A stretch of DNA of 64,000 nt, from the NCBI RefSeq assembly GCF_964019385.1, contig NC_088643.1, positions 44,385,214 through 44,449,213 of the forward strand, read 5' to 3'. Both the position numbers and the translations under genes were made by a program. This document shows, piece after piece, positions 53,437 through 64,000 of the stretch. The stretch is from Sycon ciliatum. Taxonomy: Eukaryota > Porifera > Calcarea > Leucosolenida > Sycettidae. The notes under the pieces are model-generated. The model saw only the letters and a list, made by a program, of their open reading frames with translations, was not told where the DNA came from and searched no databases. Within the stretch, counting starts at the first letter, position 1, and each line of letters starts with the position of its first letter.

Positions 53437-55271
53437 TAGGGCTCAAACGGTCACGGTTTCACCCCTGACGGTTAAAGGGGAAGTCCGGTGAAAAATTTAA
53501 ATTTCACAGTCCGTAGAGTTCGGGTCGCTGAGTCGAATGGTCTTTGTCCGAGGAGGCTGCGGCTTATGGTTCGTCAGATACGCCCAATCGAACATGTGCG
53601 AATTTGAGCGCGCATCACCCAGATCCAGGTGATGACGTCACAGCGTGCAGCCAGGTAGCCACACCATCTAGTTGTGTACAAAAATGGCCATATTCGGAGC
53701 GCGTTCGATTGGGGAACCGTTTGTCGCAGCTTCTTCGGACCAAGACCATTCGATTCAGTGTTACAAACACTACGTACCCTGTGATTTTCAGCTCGGTAAA
53801 CCTGGAGGTTATACCGTATTTTAGCCGTTTCCGAGTTGGACTTTTCCGTCAGCCCGTCTACCATGCCCATGGTCTACGGCTCTACCGTCTACGCGCTCTG
53901 CGCTGCGTGCATGTAGTGCGTGCAGTGTGTTATCTAGCTGTAGTGCAGTCAACAAACTCATGTCACAACTGACACAAGACTCAGAAAACTAGTCAACACA
54001 CGTACTTGTCATACACTCGACTCGTATCAGTCGTATTGTACAGTCACGTAGTCAGAGAACGTGCGTTTCTCCTTGCCGGTGCCGGTGATTGTGCTTTGAG
54101 AAAGAAAATTATTTTTAGTTTTCCGCTCCCGACTCATTATTTTATGCTACAGCGATGAGTGCACAACCGTGACAAGTGACAAAACAGCGAACAGCTCCCG
54201 GACCTAGAACTTTCAGATTCCATAGCGTTGCGAGCGAAGAGTCGTGCCCGTGGTTCAAAGAGCCTGCACTGTTCTCCAATTGAGTAGTCCGAAATATTCC
54301 AAGTTCGCACCAAAACATCACCATGTGGCAGGCTACTGGAGTCTAAGCGAATCTAATCGGTATGGAACAACATTTAGAGCACTCGCATCACTCTTCTCCA
54401 TTTTGGCGACCCTGCTCTCCAGCGATCTGATAATTACATCAGCCTCGTCTGCAATAGCTGCTGCTTCTTCATCAGTCGGAAACTCAGTAGCGCTGACTCT
54501 TGACCGGCCCGGCCCGTGCGGCCATTTCTTCAGCTGAATACCGAGGTTCTCAGCCCCAGACCGAACTCATGAAGGTCAGCCATGGCTGCATCCTCACTCT
54601 CACAAGGAGTTACAGGTCTTCGGGGTCGCTTGCACCACCTAATATCAGTCACCAAATCATTTGAAATAGCACTGACACTATTGCTTTCACGCACTGCTTT
54701 TGACCTAGCTGCACGCTATGACGTTGCAGAGGGTGTGGCGCGGCCGCATGACGTCATGGCGCAGCCCCCGAAACTCAGTTTTTCAAACGGAAATATCTCG
54801 AGAACGCTTTGTCGGAGACACGTGGGACCAACACCATTCGACTCAGCGCCCGGAACTCTACCGACCCTGAAATTTAAATTTTTCACCGGACTTCCCCTTT
54901 AACTGCTAAGCTAACGGTCGGTTAACCGGTTATAGCCTATAAGCCAGGGCAATCCTGCGGACTCTTTTTTAACCGTATATTTGACTAAACTCGTTCAAAA
55001 AAATTACCCTATTCAGTACAACGCACACTTGTACATTCTCTTGCATGCTCATTCATACATACGCTCACACCAAGAGACCAGATATGACCGAGTTGACAGC
55101 CAAGAAATTGCGTACGCGTGCGACAGCCCGCGAAAGTGCACACTTTGCAACGACCTGATACTTGAAAAATTGACTGAAAAGTTACTGCGTAACCGTTATC
55201 TTTATCGGTTAACCGTTAATTCTTCGTAACCGGTCTGCAACCGGTTAATCGGACTAACCGTTTGAGCCCTA
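53437..55271. mobile_element. hAT element (TAGGGCTCAAACGG termini) with nested TTAA element
   Basis: The ends TAGGGCTCAAACGG and CCGTTTGAGCCCTA are bounded by a perfect 8-bp duplication GTAATAAT (53429-53436 and 55272-55279). The non-nested part is only about 400 bp and rich in GGTTAACCG motifs. No transposase. Confidence 0.8.
53476..54898. mobile_element. TTAA-target element, 1423 bp, relative of 1611-2480
   Basis: The termini AGGGGAAGTCCGGTG...CACCGGACTTCCCCT are bounded by TTAA (53472-53475 and 54899-54902). AATTTAAATTT follows the left end and mirrors the right. Subterminal blocks (GCTGAGTCGAATGGTCTTTG, CCAATCGAAC) recur inverted and are shared with the foldback at 1611-2480. It is inserted in the hAT element at 53437-55271. 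No recognisable transposase. Confidence 0.75.
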
Positions 55272-55307
55272 GTAATAATGTCTGGCCTATAGCCGGAGCC
55301 TGCCGGA

Positions 55308-55427
55308 CAGTCTCGACTTTGACCTTTTCAGGCGTTTATTATGCATACACACTTTCTATGCCATGGCCACATCGACTTCAATAGGCAACGTTTCCAGTAC
55401 AGGCGCAAAAGGTCAAAGTCGAGACTG
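55308..55427. repeat. 120-bp unit with perfect 20-bp inverted ends
   Basis: CAGTCTCGACTTTGACCTTT is exactly mirrored at the right end. No target duplication is visible, so a MITE is possible but not shown. Confidence 0.5.
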
Positions 55428-55454
55428 TACCTACAAGTATTAGTTACTTATAAG

Positions 55455-55505
55455 CAGGGAGTCATAAACATCATAAAAGGGCTTTTACGACTCCCTAGAT
55501 CCCTG
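55455..55505. mobile_element. ultra-short hAT-like hairpin insertion, copy 5 (about 51 bp)
   Basis: CAGGGAGTCATAAAC...TTTTACGACTCCCT, then AGATCCCTG. The flanks CTTATAAG (55447-55454) and CTTATCAT (55506-55513) match at 6 of 8 bases. It is the longest and most diverged copy, with extra bases in the left stem. Confidence 0.5.
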
Positions 55506-56466
55506 CTTATCATTCAGGGTCCTTTCTTTTCCATTCTTCCGCCGCCATTTTTCCACCATGTGATCACGAGCAAGACATGTAAAATTATGTAGTTGATATG
55601 CGGGGCCAATGGGAGCTAGCTACACGGTGTAGTCACCAATGCCAGGCATCTTTTCACCCTGCAGTCAAGGGTCCGACTCAAGGCTATCGCAGTACCGGGC
55701 TTGACTTGATGCATATGCCGACATGAGCTGTCGAGCTAAGCTGCCGTGATCATGGTGATCACCAGACAATACGTTCAGCCCGACGACGAACCTTGACCAT
55801 TGCATTGTAGAAGTCTACGTCCTACACTACAGCACAAGTCATGTAGTCAAGTGGCACGCCTCCGTTTACTTTTAGGACCCCAGTTAGTGTGAACAGGCAT
55901 AGTGGATTAGTGCCCTAGTGGTGGCCTGCGGATGCGAAGGCTAGTTTGTGTGTTTCTGAACATTCAAGCGATGCCGACGCGGATCCCGCGAATATTATTA
56001 TTATTAGTTAGTGTGAACTAATTACTTCATAGTCCTACTCGTTCTAGCCGAAAGTAATTCAGTAGCGCACAGTACATTCCCAAAGCACACAAGGCAAGGC
56101 CAGGAAGAGTGGAGACATACCGGCATAAGTAAATTACCTTTTAGCAATGCCATCATAAGATAGACAAGAGGGCCACTGCAGATTATCACAATCGAATCGT
56201 TGTGGCGTGGTGATGTACAAAATAGTCACGTCGTCGCTTTGTGGCCAGCACCCTGGCTTCAGTGGCTTGGCCCTCACTGGGATTCCGTACTATACCGAGG
56301 TGTGAGTGGACAATGTAAGCTCTACAGACTACAGTACAGATATCGCCGGTATGTGTCAGAGTACATGTGCATTGTATGTGGCACATTGTTCTAAATACCA
56401 TCTGTCTACCTGTATCCCCTGGATTCTTTCTGTTTATTTTTCCCCTATTATAAGAGTTTTCAGATT

Positions 56467-56610
56467 CAACAAAATCCACATACGTGTATCTCCAGACACT
56501 GGGGGTGAATAATGAAGTGTGGTGATGGGGCCCATTACTATTGGGCTCAGCCGACCAGTGTTCACGTCAATACGCAACTTATTCTTTTGCTCACCTAGTA
56601 AGATGGTCCA
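56467..56610. repeat. diverged copy of the LINE-5 3' UTR
   Basis: AAAATCCACATACGTGTATC, TCCAGACACTGGGGGTGAAT and GGGGCCCATTA match 39041-39105. GTTCACGTCAATACGCAACTT matches the inverted form near 39215-39250, implying a rearranged copy. Confidence 0.5.
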
Positions 56611-56914
56611 TGTAGGCCCTGGTCTCTCTCCCCTTCTCCCATGCATTGTATTTACCAATAGGCAATACTGCAGCCCGCTAGTAGTGTGTGCATGGATGAT
56701 GAACACGTACGCGCGGGCACGTACATGTGTGCCGCACGGTACGGTGGATATTTACTGCCAATGGCAGTGATTCACCCATACTTGACCGGTGTCCGTTCAT
56801 GCAGTTGCTTGTAAGACTACTACTACAGTACTAGTACTACAATGTACATTGTACGTGACTTGGAATACTTCGAAGTAGGATTTAGAAGGAACGTAGACAC
56901 CAAGTCACACCATC

Positions 56915-56980
56915 TTAGTAACCCTTCACAATGCCAGGTTAGTAACCCTTCACAATGCCAGGTTAGTAACCCTTCACAAT
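56915..56980. repeat. 24-bp tandem repeat, 2.75 copies
   Basis: TTAGTAACCCTTCACAATGC plus CAGG repeats at 56915, 56939 and 56963. Confidence 0.9.
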
Positions 56981-59867
56981 CAGGCGCAGAGAAGGACCTG
57001 ATCTGATGTGTGCTGTTGCCTGAATGTTTGTTGGGTCTGACACAACTACCGACTTCCTTGAGTCACAGTGAGGGAGATGGTAATCTCGAGTCGAGGGGAT
57101 GCACGTCTTTGCTCGCACTCTTGACAAATCGTGATGCTGTAGAATGCGTTACACAACAGGGGTCTTCCCGGCGAAATCTGCTGAGTCATGCGTCTTTAAA
57201 AAGAAATTCCATGGCTCAGTGGGTATGCATTCCCATGATTACAAGTCGTGCACTTCCTATTGCTAATAATGGCCAAGTGGAACGTGCGCACGTGCATGGT
57301 GAGTGTGGTCGTTCTAGCACATACATGTACATGTATTGTAGATTGTACTAAGTCTTGTAGTTATTTCGTTACTGGCTTATATCTTTGCAGTACAGTGTCT
57401 AGAGTCTAGATTCGATCTAGGCGTAGGAGTCTACATTGTTACTTTAGCATAGCCTGAAGTAGTCGTCTTTCTCCTCCAGAACATGTAACATGGCGTCACA
57501 TATTCGTTCTTAGCAGGAACCGGAGGTTTTTCCTCTGGTGAGAAGGCAGAATTGCCTGTGCTCTAAACGAATTCAAATAAAAGAAACAAACAAACAAACA
57601 CCTCACCCTGGCCTTTTGTCGTACTCACTCCTCTCATCTCACCTTGGGTTCTCAGCTGCACCCCCTTCATCATGACTATGATCCTAATACTGTAATAGAC
57701 AGGCTCTGACCTTCCGCAACATCTCACCGCGGTTACAGTACAATCATGACGTACTATGTGTGTCTAGTGCTCCTACCAGTAGTATGACGTTTGCTGTACA
57801 TGTACATGTACTGGCATTGGGCTGACAAGACTGCGGCAATAGTGCTGCTACTTGTACACCGCTACTTGGCAGTATTACTCAAGCACACTCATGCACTCAG
57901 CACCCTGGCTTTGGGCTTCAGCACCAAGTGAAGAAGGAAGTGCTGAAGTCGAAGACCATGTCGTCAACAACACCAAATCTAGCACAATGACCACTACAGT
58001 TGACCTGTTTACAAGTACAACTAGTACCCAAAGTGGTGTTAGTATAATTATTAGCTGTCCAGCTACATGTATATCACTTTCCAGCTACACTGTATACATG
58101 TACATGTACATGCACATTGTATGACCGTGTTGTGCGCAACACTATTGTAGTACCCGCTATTGCTAAGTACTAGTAGTGGAGGGGTACGGGTCACCATAAA
58201 AACTAATGACTATTTCAATTTCTTATTTGAGGACTTGTGGAGGCAGTTGCACCCTGTACTTGTAGATCTACTTTACTAGCAGAGGCAACACAATGTCATC
58301 GTATCTACCACGATGCCAAGATAGTCGTGTTGGTGCCAGAGCCTAGGCCCATGAATGTTCCGTCAGGCATCTGATGTTTTCACGTTCCATATTCTTGCCA
58401 GCCAAACGTCGTATCACTCACACGTACATGTACATGTACATGACATTGTAGTTAGCAAGACTGACTCGAACAGAGGGCAGCACTGTAAAAAGCCACTGTT
58501 CGTCCATTCTGGACTCTTCAGCGCAGTACGTGACATAATTATACTGTCATGTACACCTATTGTCTTATTGACTGGATGGGTCGCCATTTTTGACACTTTC
58601 TACTTTCTACTTGACATTCTGGGATTATGGTCCAGTACCGGATATGGTGGCTTGGCATTCCATGACCGTGGATGGCAAGATCACCCTTATGCATACTGTA
58701 GACCACATGTACATTGCACATTTACAATGACAGTACACATCACTGCATCATTCATCGAAGAAGCACGACCTAGGGGATCTTCAACTTTTCAAGTTCAGCA
58801 CGTAACGACGGAACATCGTTGTTTAGGTGCATTATTAATATCATTATTAGCATACCATTTTATTATTATTATTTATTATTTATTACAACATCTCAAGACT
58901 CGGCGGAAACACCGGCCAATGTTACGAGAGTGGGTGATTGCCAACCACGGCGATAAATAGAAATAAGGGGAGGGAAAAAGAAAGAGTAGCAAAACGAACA
59001 GCAACAACAACTCCGTAAAGAAAGATAATGTCAAAAAAAACCCATCAATGATCATGTAGATGTACATGTACATGTAAATGGGATAATATTATACTGTACA
59101 ATCATGTAGTAGGTACTCAGTACTACTGACAGTAGGCGATTTCTTTCATCTCGCGCAAGCCGCCCGCCGCACCGTGCCCAGTCTGTCTCTAGATCTCACA
59201 TGGTAATCAAACAGCTCGGGTGCAACGGTCGCCATGGCTCACTGGCACTGGCACTGTGGAGAAGCATAGTAATAAAATACAGTGTAGTCACTAGCCATGC
59301 ATGCCCCCCCCCCTCCCCCCCCCATCGGCCCTTGTACAAAAATAATAATGTATGTTTAATAATATGCACGATCTCGTACGGATCGTGTACATGTACACCT
59401 GCCCATGCACTGACATGATGCAGTGGCCATGGTAATCACTAATCACTACACTACACGGGCATGTGTCTTGTGTGCACAGCATACTGGCACAGACTCAGTG
59501 CTACCCTGTTTGTAGGGGCCGCTCTTTACTTTAGTTTAGCAGAAGTGTTCAACAAGCACAAGCACTGCACGTGTTCGTTCACTTATCACGTCTTATGTCT
59601 TTGCTCCGCATCTTCTGACACCCTCGGTCGAGCGTCTGTATTTCGCTGTTCCTGCGCTGATGACTGGTCGCAATAGTTATTATGGTTGAGATAAGACACC
59701 TACTACTACTAACTATTACTTAGAAGGAATGTCAGGTGGCGTTGCCCAGAGAATCACACTACTACATACTACTCAAGAGTAACACAGTTACTGTCATGTA
59801 CATGTACATTCGAAGTACTTGTATGTGACTCAAGTCAGTTAGTGTGAACTGGGCAAGCAATGCCATG

Positions 59868-60011
59868 CATGGCATGCCTAGCCAGCACAACCATGGCATG
59901 CCTAGCCAGCACCACCATGGCATGCCTAGCCAGCACCACCATGGCATGCCTAGCCAGCACCACCATGGCAAGCCTAGCCAGCACCACCATGGCAAGCCTA
60001 GCCAGCACCAC
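59868..60011. repeat. 24-bp minisatellite, 6 copies
   Basis: The unit CATGGCATGCCTAGCCAGCA plus CCAC begins every 24 bp from 59868. Because 24 is a multiple of 3, both strands stay open: MPSQHHHG-type repeats on plus and LGMPWWCW-type on minus. Confidence 0.9.
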
Positions 60012-62560
60012 CATGCACACGTGAACAGTATACATGTACATGTACTTGGACAATTTCCCGTTCTCCAACCCTGTAGCTGTGTGTTTGACGCCCGTATCGT
60101 AAACTATTACTTACTAGAATGGGGGAGATTAGGGTATTTCAGCGTTGAACCCTGCAAGACGCGTTGACCCCATCCTATCGAACAATCGCAGATGCTGCTA
60201 CTCTTGCTGACAGTCATGTTGCCGTCACGTTCCCATTTCCGTGGTGACTGGTGAGAAAGATCACGTAGCGACATCACGTGACCCCGAGGTATCTTTAACC
60301 TCTTCTTCAAGGGCGGGCAAGATGGCAAAGAGGTCTGTCAGATACAATGATTATGCAGTGTATACACACGGTACGGGCAATCACCAACAAATCACGGACA
60401 GTTAATGTCATGTGCATGTAGGTAAATGTGCATCAAGACAACAGCATCAGCAGCTCCTGACTGCTCTGCCAGTTGCGACATACAGTAAGATTCAGAGCAA
60501 ATTACGCGCACGCGTTTGAGCCATGCATACACGGTCACCCTCCCCGGCCGTCTCCACTTCTCCCTGCAAACCGGCTTGGCCTTTGATGCGCGCAACTGTC
60601 AGAGCACAAGCAGGAAATGATGGCAGGTATTCGCAGCTCATCTGTTTACTGCGCAATCCTCTTCGTCCCCGCCCTAGCCCTGTCGCCTGTACATGTACAC
60701 TGTATAATGCTGTATGTACTGTATGTGCTGTATGTGCTGTCTGTACATGTCTGTATGTACCGTCCACAGAATTGTGTAGTTAGTATTGTGATGCACAATA
60801 CATGTACGTTCATGTATGTAAAGCTGGTGGTGATGGCGCGGAGAAGCAAACCTTATGTTGTGTTAATTTAAAGGGCTGCATCTACCACACAGGTACTAGG
60901 TGCTGGCTACTTCTGTATCTCAGTGTTGGACCCACGTAACGGTCGTTTTCGGTGGTCTGCAGGACGGAATAGTGTGATGTCACGCTGCTCCAAGATGCAC
61001 AGTCATGCACATGTATGCTACGGCTGTGACACATTTACCACCAGTACCCCACTAATACACTATGGCCGTGAATGATTATGTATGTCGATCCCTGGTTGGC
61101 TGCAGTGTGATCGTGGCAATGCCTACTTGTACTAGTTGTAGTGGTGGTGATGATTGTGTTGTTGAGAGCGAGTGTAGTGTGTGATCGGCGTGACCGGTTC
61201 TAGTACGACCTGGTGCTGGGTGCAATCAGCGGGTGTAATCTGGCACGACTAATACGTTCACTTCTACACAATGTGCTTAGGCCAGGGGAATACGTGACAC
61301 TTCTCGCCTCCAACCCACGATCTCCACCCTGTTTGCCCATCAACCTGATGAAGATATAGTTAGCATCGCCGACATGTCCTTGGTCGAACCTTGCCTCTCG
61401 CTGCCTCCAGCTATACCGCTCGCAAAGGAAAAGCCTTTGGCTGCTTGGCTTAGTCTAGGCCACAAGTCAGCATAAGCCAGCTGGCAAGCCAGCGCCTCCT
61501 GCTTTCAACAACGGCACCATTCGAACTTCTAAGCTCAGTCTGTGCGGCAGGCACTAGGAGAAGATTTAACCTAGATGCTCATCCCCAGAGATAATGCGAT
61601 CCCAGGCAATTTTAATCATACAATATATGTACCACACGTTTTAGAAAGGTATAATGTTATGGCAAAGGGTGTCAGGTACTAAAGTAACATATCAGTTGGC
61701 GAAAACTGTCACAACCTTCTACTTCCTATGCTTGTGACTGTATATTGGGCCAATCCCTCGACCAGAGGCATTTCAACACTGGCTGCAGTGATTTGAACAC
61801 AACAGGCTGAGGTAGTGGCATTGTGGCCGTGTGTTTGTCTCAGCGAAAGCGTCTGCGGCAAAAGGACAAGTCTGAATGCGTGATTCTCTCGTCTCACATC
61901 ACGACTCGGACTGCACGAGGTGATCTGTGCGATGTGCACAGTACATGGTCTGCACGACATCGACCAATCGCCACGTGCTAACTCTCTTGATTGTGTGAAT
62001 ATCGTAAACGGAAACGGAGGTCCTTCTTTGATCAGTTACGGCGAGATTAATATCGGTAAGCGCTGAGCACGTGCTCCGCGTGAAGATCCATGGCAGTACA
62101 TGATTGTACATTTTATGACTGTACTCGTTCGGAAGGTGGGTGATCCGTAACGGGCTGCGTGACAGTAGCCCAATGGCAATACACACTACCATCTCCTAGG
62201 CTAATGTACCCGCGCTGACCGTAGGTACTTTTCGAGTCCTGCTGTTGAGCTAATCTCAAGTCAAGCGTCCTCGCTTCAGACTTCGGTACACCAGGAGAAC
62301 ATCATCAAGTCAAGTACGGCTGGAGTACTTTACCTGGAGACATACTTACATGACTGTACATCGCCCTCGCGCCCATCATTCGAACATTTTGCAAGACTTT
62401 CTGGGCCCTGACCGGTATAACCGCGCCGACTCTAGTGGCAAGTTTTGAGATGATAATTGCTCGCTGACTAGATATAACAGGTTCTTGCACGATGGGAGCG
62501 CTAGAACACGTTGCTCTGACGCCAGTATTGCAGTAAAGAAGAAGTTGCTGGTTTCCACAC
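60012..62560. other. non-coding stretch, nothing recognised
   Basis: No gene I can defend. Probably includes the upstream region of the exon at 62626. Confidence 0.3.
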
Positions 62561-62625
62561 GCTAGATGCTGTATCCAGGCCTTAGAAGATCGGCGTCGGG
62601 TGATCGTCACTGCAACGTCTTCAGT

Positions 62626-63256
62626 ATGGACAAGCAGACTAGAACATGCACTTCAGACTACCCTCCAATTGTACCTATTGTAACATACGCGGCTTCGGTT
62701 CAGCCTCATGGGCCCTTATTAGTTTCAGGAATGCAGCTCTCGGGAGGAAACGCAGAGGAAACACAAGTAGCAGTGTCACCACCAGCAGCAGCAGCAATGC
62801 CAGCACCGCCAGCACCATCGACCATCCCAATTCCTCGTCAGTATGTAATTGTACAACAAGCCTTTCCAGCAATGACATCTCCCTCCTCCTCAAACAACCA
62901 AGCTTCCAGTTTCCCTATGTTTGCACAACCCATGACCTTCCAGGCACCAGTAAACGTTGTTTATTCACCACACTACATTGTTACTACATCAACTAGTGCC
63001 AGTAGCTCTTCGCCAGTGTTTCCAATTCCTGTTATGCAGCCTCCAGCATCAATAAGCCATGTTGATCACGAAAGAACTAAAAGCGAGTTGTCTTCATCAA
63101 ATGAAGAAGAAGTTCCATTTTCTCCACGACACAACCCTCAATATGCAGTTGTCCCGCAGCCTGCATTTCATCTCCAGCCAGTAGCTGTTTCCCAGTTTGG
63201 CAAAGACCATCCCAAGATGGAAACAAGCTTACAGAGAAAGTCCTCGACTGACTCCG
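62626..63256 (+). CDS. probable first coding exon of a Pro/Ser-rich protein, continues past the window
   Basis: An open frame from MDKQTRTCTSDYPPIVPIV (an upstream in-frame Met lies at 62566) to a good donor, G|GTGAGT, at 63256/63257, phase 1. The 210-residue product is low complexity: PPAAAAMPAPPAPS (about 82-95 if counted from 62566), VIVQQAFPAM, PMTFQAPVNVVYSPHYIV, a charged stretch SELSSSNEEEVPF, and ends QRKSSTDSG. Such composition is common in transactivation or scaffold regions, but I recognise no domain and give no function. The open frame past 63257 is read-through into the intron. No downstream exon is recognised before the window ends. Confidence 0.45.
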
Positions 63257-64000
63257 GTGAGTATAGCACAATATCCTTACAATGGTTTCTATTGCGTTTC
63301 CTGTTTCGTGTTGTCCTGCTACCAATATCCGACCGCGAGGGAAATGTTTTAGTCATAGTAAACGAGATAACTGACATCAATTGCCCCGTAAACGACCTTC
63401 AGTTCGGGATTCCTGTGTTTACGTTCAATAATTTCGTACAGTTGTCTATGTTTCGTAGGCCAGATTCCATAGGCCTTTCACAATAATATAAATGATCAAT
63501 ATGAAGAAGGCATTTGAGAAGAGGGCCATGATGTATTTTGATTAATCCCCATAGGAAGGAGTAGAGCTCACCGGCCATTTACCAAGGGTATGATGCCCAA
63601 AGGTATTGCCCCTCTGAACGAGAGAAGGACTGTAACAGCGAGACAGACACCAAACATTGTTCGTCTTTGGAATAACAGTAATCAGTTCTTGTCTATACCT
63701 CAATCGAAACTCATTTATTTGGCGCCTCAGTTGTCCAGCCGGATGAGCCAAACACACTTGAAAAGTACCAATTCTTGTGTCAAAGTTTATGCTAGAGGGT
63801 GTACGGGAAATACAATGTAGGTCGAGCACAATCATCACTATCGTCTTCACCATGCTATTCTTATACAGTGCACTGCTGAAAGAAACATAGATCTATTATC
63901 AATACCAATCTGCCTGACGACTGGGCCCTGGCCACGAAACTCTCATTTGCTGCCATAACCTGGTGTTAGTCATTGTGTCATTTTGTCTCTGACACCAAAA
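63257..64000 (+). other. putative intron after the last exon, to the window edge
   Basis: No second exon, repeat or RNA gene recognised. Confidence 0.3.

Larger units (their letters stand above)
55514..59867. other. non-coding stretch with scattered repeats
   Basis: No convincing gene. It contains a LINE-5-type 3' UTR fragment (56467-56610), a 24-bp tandem repeat (56915-56980) and several ACATGTACATGT palindromes. A 201-residue frame at 58355-58960 has hydrophobic segments, but no recognisable family, and part of it encodes the palindrome repeat. I do not call it a gene. Confidence 0.3.

Noticed and set aside
58355-58960. 201-residue frame with hydrophobic stretches
   Set aside because: Begins in palindrome repeat sequence (VHVHVHD), has no family match I recognise and no splice or promoter support.

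Overview
This is a eukaryotic nuclear window from an animal, most likely an early-branching or other marine invertebrate. A sponge is my guess, but the sequence alone does not settle it. The evidence is spliced GT-AG introns, an animal-type Na+/K+-ATPase alpha subunit ending in ERETYY, a type II membrane glycosyltransferase of the beta-1,3-galactosyltransferase family, and a dense animal-type transposon load (CR1/Jockey-group and RTE-like LINEs, Ty3/Gypsy relics, hAT, pogo/mariner, Harbinger and TTAA-target elements).

Host genes are few. An intronless GT31 glycosyltransferase (3861-5147, minus) lies at the left. An intronless 1134-residue Na+/K+-ATPase alpha subunit (17093-20497, plus) follows. 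A five-exon, 300-residue divergent mitochondrial carrier (22375-26568, minus) comes next; its 2.4-kb first intron is full of repeats. At the right edge is a probable first exon of a Pro/Ser-rich protein (about 62626-63256, plus) whose gene runs out of the window. These genes show no sign of acting together.

Most of the rest is transposon sequence, often nested. 1.5-2.6 kb holds a TTAA-flanked foldback palindrome inside a TA-flanked MITE. 5.8-7.9 kb holds a LINE inside a TIR element that itself sits inside a third repeat. 9.1-16.1 kb is a run of LINEs, one nearly full length with endonuclease and reverse transcriptase. 28.6-32 kb holds hAT and pogo/mariner-type MITEs. 32.0-34.6 kb is an LTR fossil with matching LTRs and target duplications, whose 5' LTR carries two nested MITEs. 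34.7-40.4 kb holds a TIR-bounded composite, decayed RTE-like pieces and a pogo-type transposase split by a LINE. 41.4-46.0 kb is a Gypsy fossil inserted in one TIR element, re-invaded by a second copy of it, and then apparently inverted between the two copies. 52.0-55.5 kb contains several hAT-type elements.

The most interesting signal is a family of five extremely short hairpin insertions (27-51 bp; stem CAGGGAGTCG...CGACTCCCTG). They are flanked by 7-9 bp direct repeats, and one is supported by a related empty site elsewhere in the window. They look like hAT-type MITEs reduced to little more than their termini. Also notable are the transposon-mediated inversion, the foldback element with two outward-facing polymerase III B-boxes in the carrier intron, and ten or more poly(G)/poly(C) runs of 10-23 nt.
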